This document shows, piece by piece, positions 6,000-6,061 of a stretch of DNA of 6,061 nt. Source of the stretch: an uncultured bacterium (GTDB taxonomy: Bacteria; Bacteroidota; Bacteroidia; Bacteroidales; Paludibacteraceae); the NCBI GenBank assembly GCA_947074225.1, contig CAMTOX010000129.1, forward strand, positions 1 to 6,061, written 5' to 3'. The notes under the pieces are model-generated. The model saw only the letters and a list, made by a program, of their open reading frames with translations. It did no database searches and had not been told where the DNA came from. Position numbers and translations under genes: made by a program. How positions within the stretch are numbered: position 1 is the stretch's first letter; the number at the start of each line of letters is the position of its first letter.

Positions 6000-6061
6000 A
6001 TGATAAGTAGAGAAGAGTTAGATTATTTATTGACTCATCCAGAGTCGTCTTTGGTTCAATT
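6000..6061 (+). CDS. 5' end of a gene, possibly an AlbA_2/Schlafen-type ATP-binding protein
   Basis: ATG at 6000 opens a frame that continues past the window end; 20 full codons are visible, starting MISREELDYLL and continuing THPESSLVQ. The pattern, an amphipathic helix with EELxxLL followed by ESxxVQ and then a codon beginning TT (Phe or Leu), resembles the beginning of AlbA_2 (formerly AAA_4) putative DNA-binding domains, which typically read EELLxLL...ESxxVEFK. The frame is open upstream to a TAG at 5928, but no ATG occurs before 6000. The assignment rests on very few residues and is tentative; that a coding region starts here is more likely than its name. Confidence 0.4.
   Translation, partial: MISREELDYLLTHPESSLVQ

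Overview
The window looks like a chromosomal piece from a member of the Bacteroidota, probably a Bacteroidales-like bacterium. The evidence is the protein style of sigma-54 (RpoN), the S13 D-Ala-D-Ala carboxypeptidase and the biotin ligase, very A/T-rich intergenic DNA, poor Shine-Dalgarno sites, and a Bacteroidota-type -7 element (TAnnTTTG) in front of rpoN. No genus can be named from what is visible.

Layout. Bases 1-51 are not biological: they match the Illumina P7-side TruSeq adapter with an 8-base i7 index, so the contig begins in untrimmed adapter. Bases 52-225 hold the 3' end of a plus-strand gene of unknown function, closed by a very clean intrinsic terminator (250-292). Bases 293-500 contain nothing I can support. 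From 4823 down to 501 four minus-strand genes follow one another with gaps of 70, 40 and 10 bases: rpoN (sigma-54), a PAP2-like integral membrane protein, a penicillin-binding carboxypeptidase/endopeptidase (PBP4/DacB type) and birA (biotin-protein ligase without a DNA-binding domain). They are probably one transcript starting near 4843. The two middle products act at the inner membrane and in the periplasm (lipid or polyprenyl phosphate chemistry, peptidoglycan trimming); the outer two are a transcription factor and a cofactor-attaching enzyme.

Bases 4824-5999 form an unusually long A/T-rich gap of nearly 1.2 kb. It holds a duplicated sequence module (5003-5037 and 5071-5116), a 23-bp near-perfect palindrome (5117-5139), two tiny ATGA-overlapping reading frames of unproven status, and the most striking structure of the window: a G/C-rich inverted array of six 11-bp units (5202-5276) that can fold into a 22-bp hairpin. 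At 6000 a plus-strand gene starts and runs off the end; its first 20 residues resemble the start of the AlbA_2/Schlafen-type putative DNA-binding domain.

No RNA gene, CRISPR array, transposase or complete new system is visible. The strongest anomalies are the adapter at the contig end, the 11-bp inverted array, and the duplicated module next to a palindrome.
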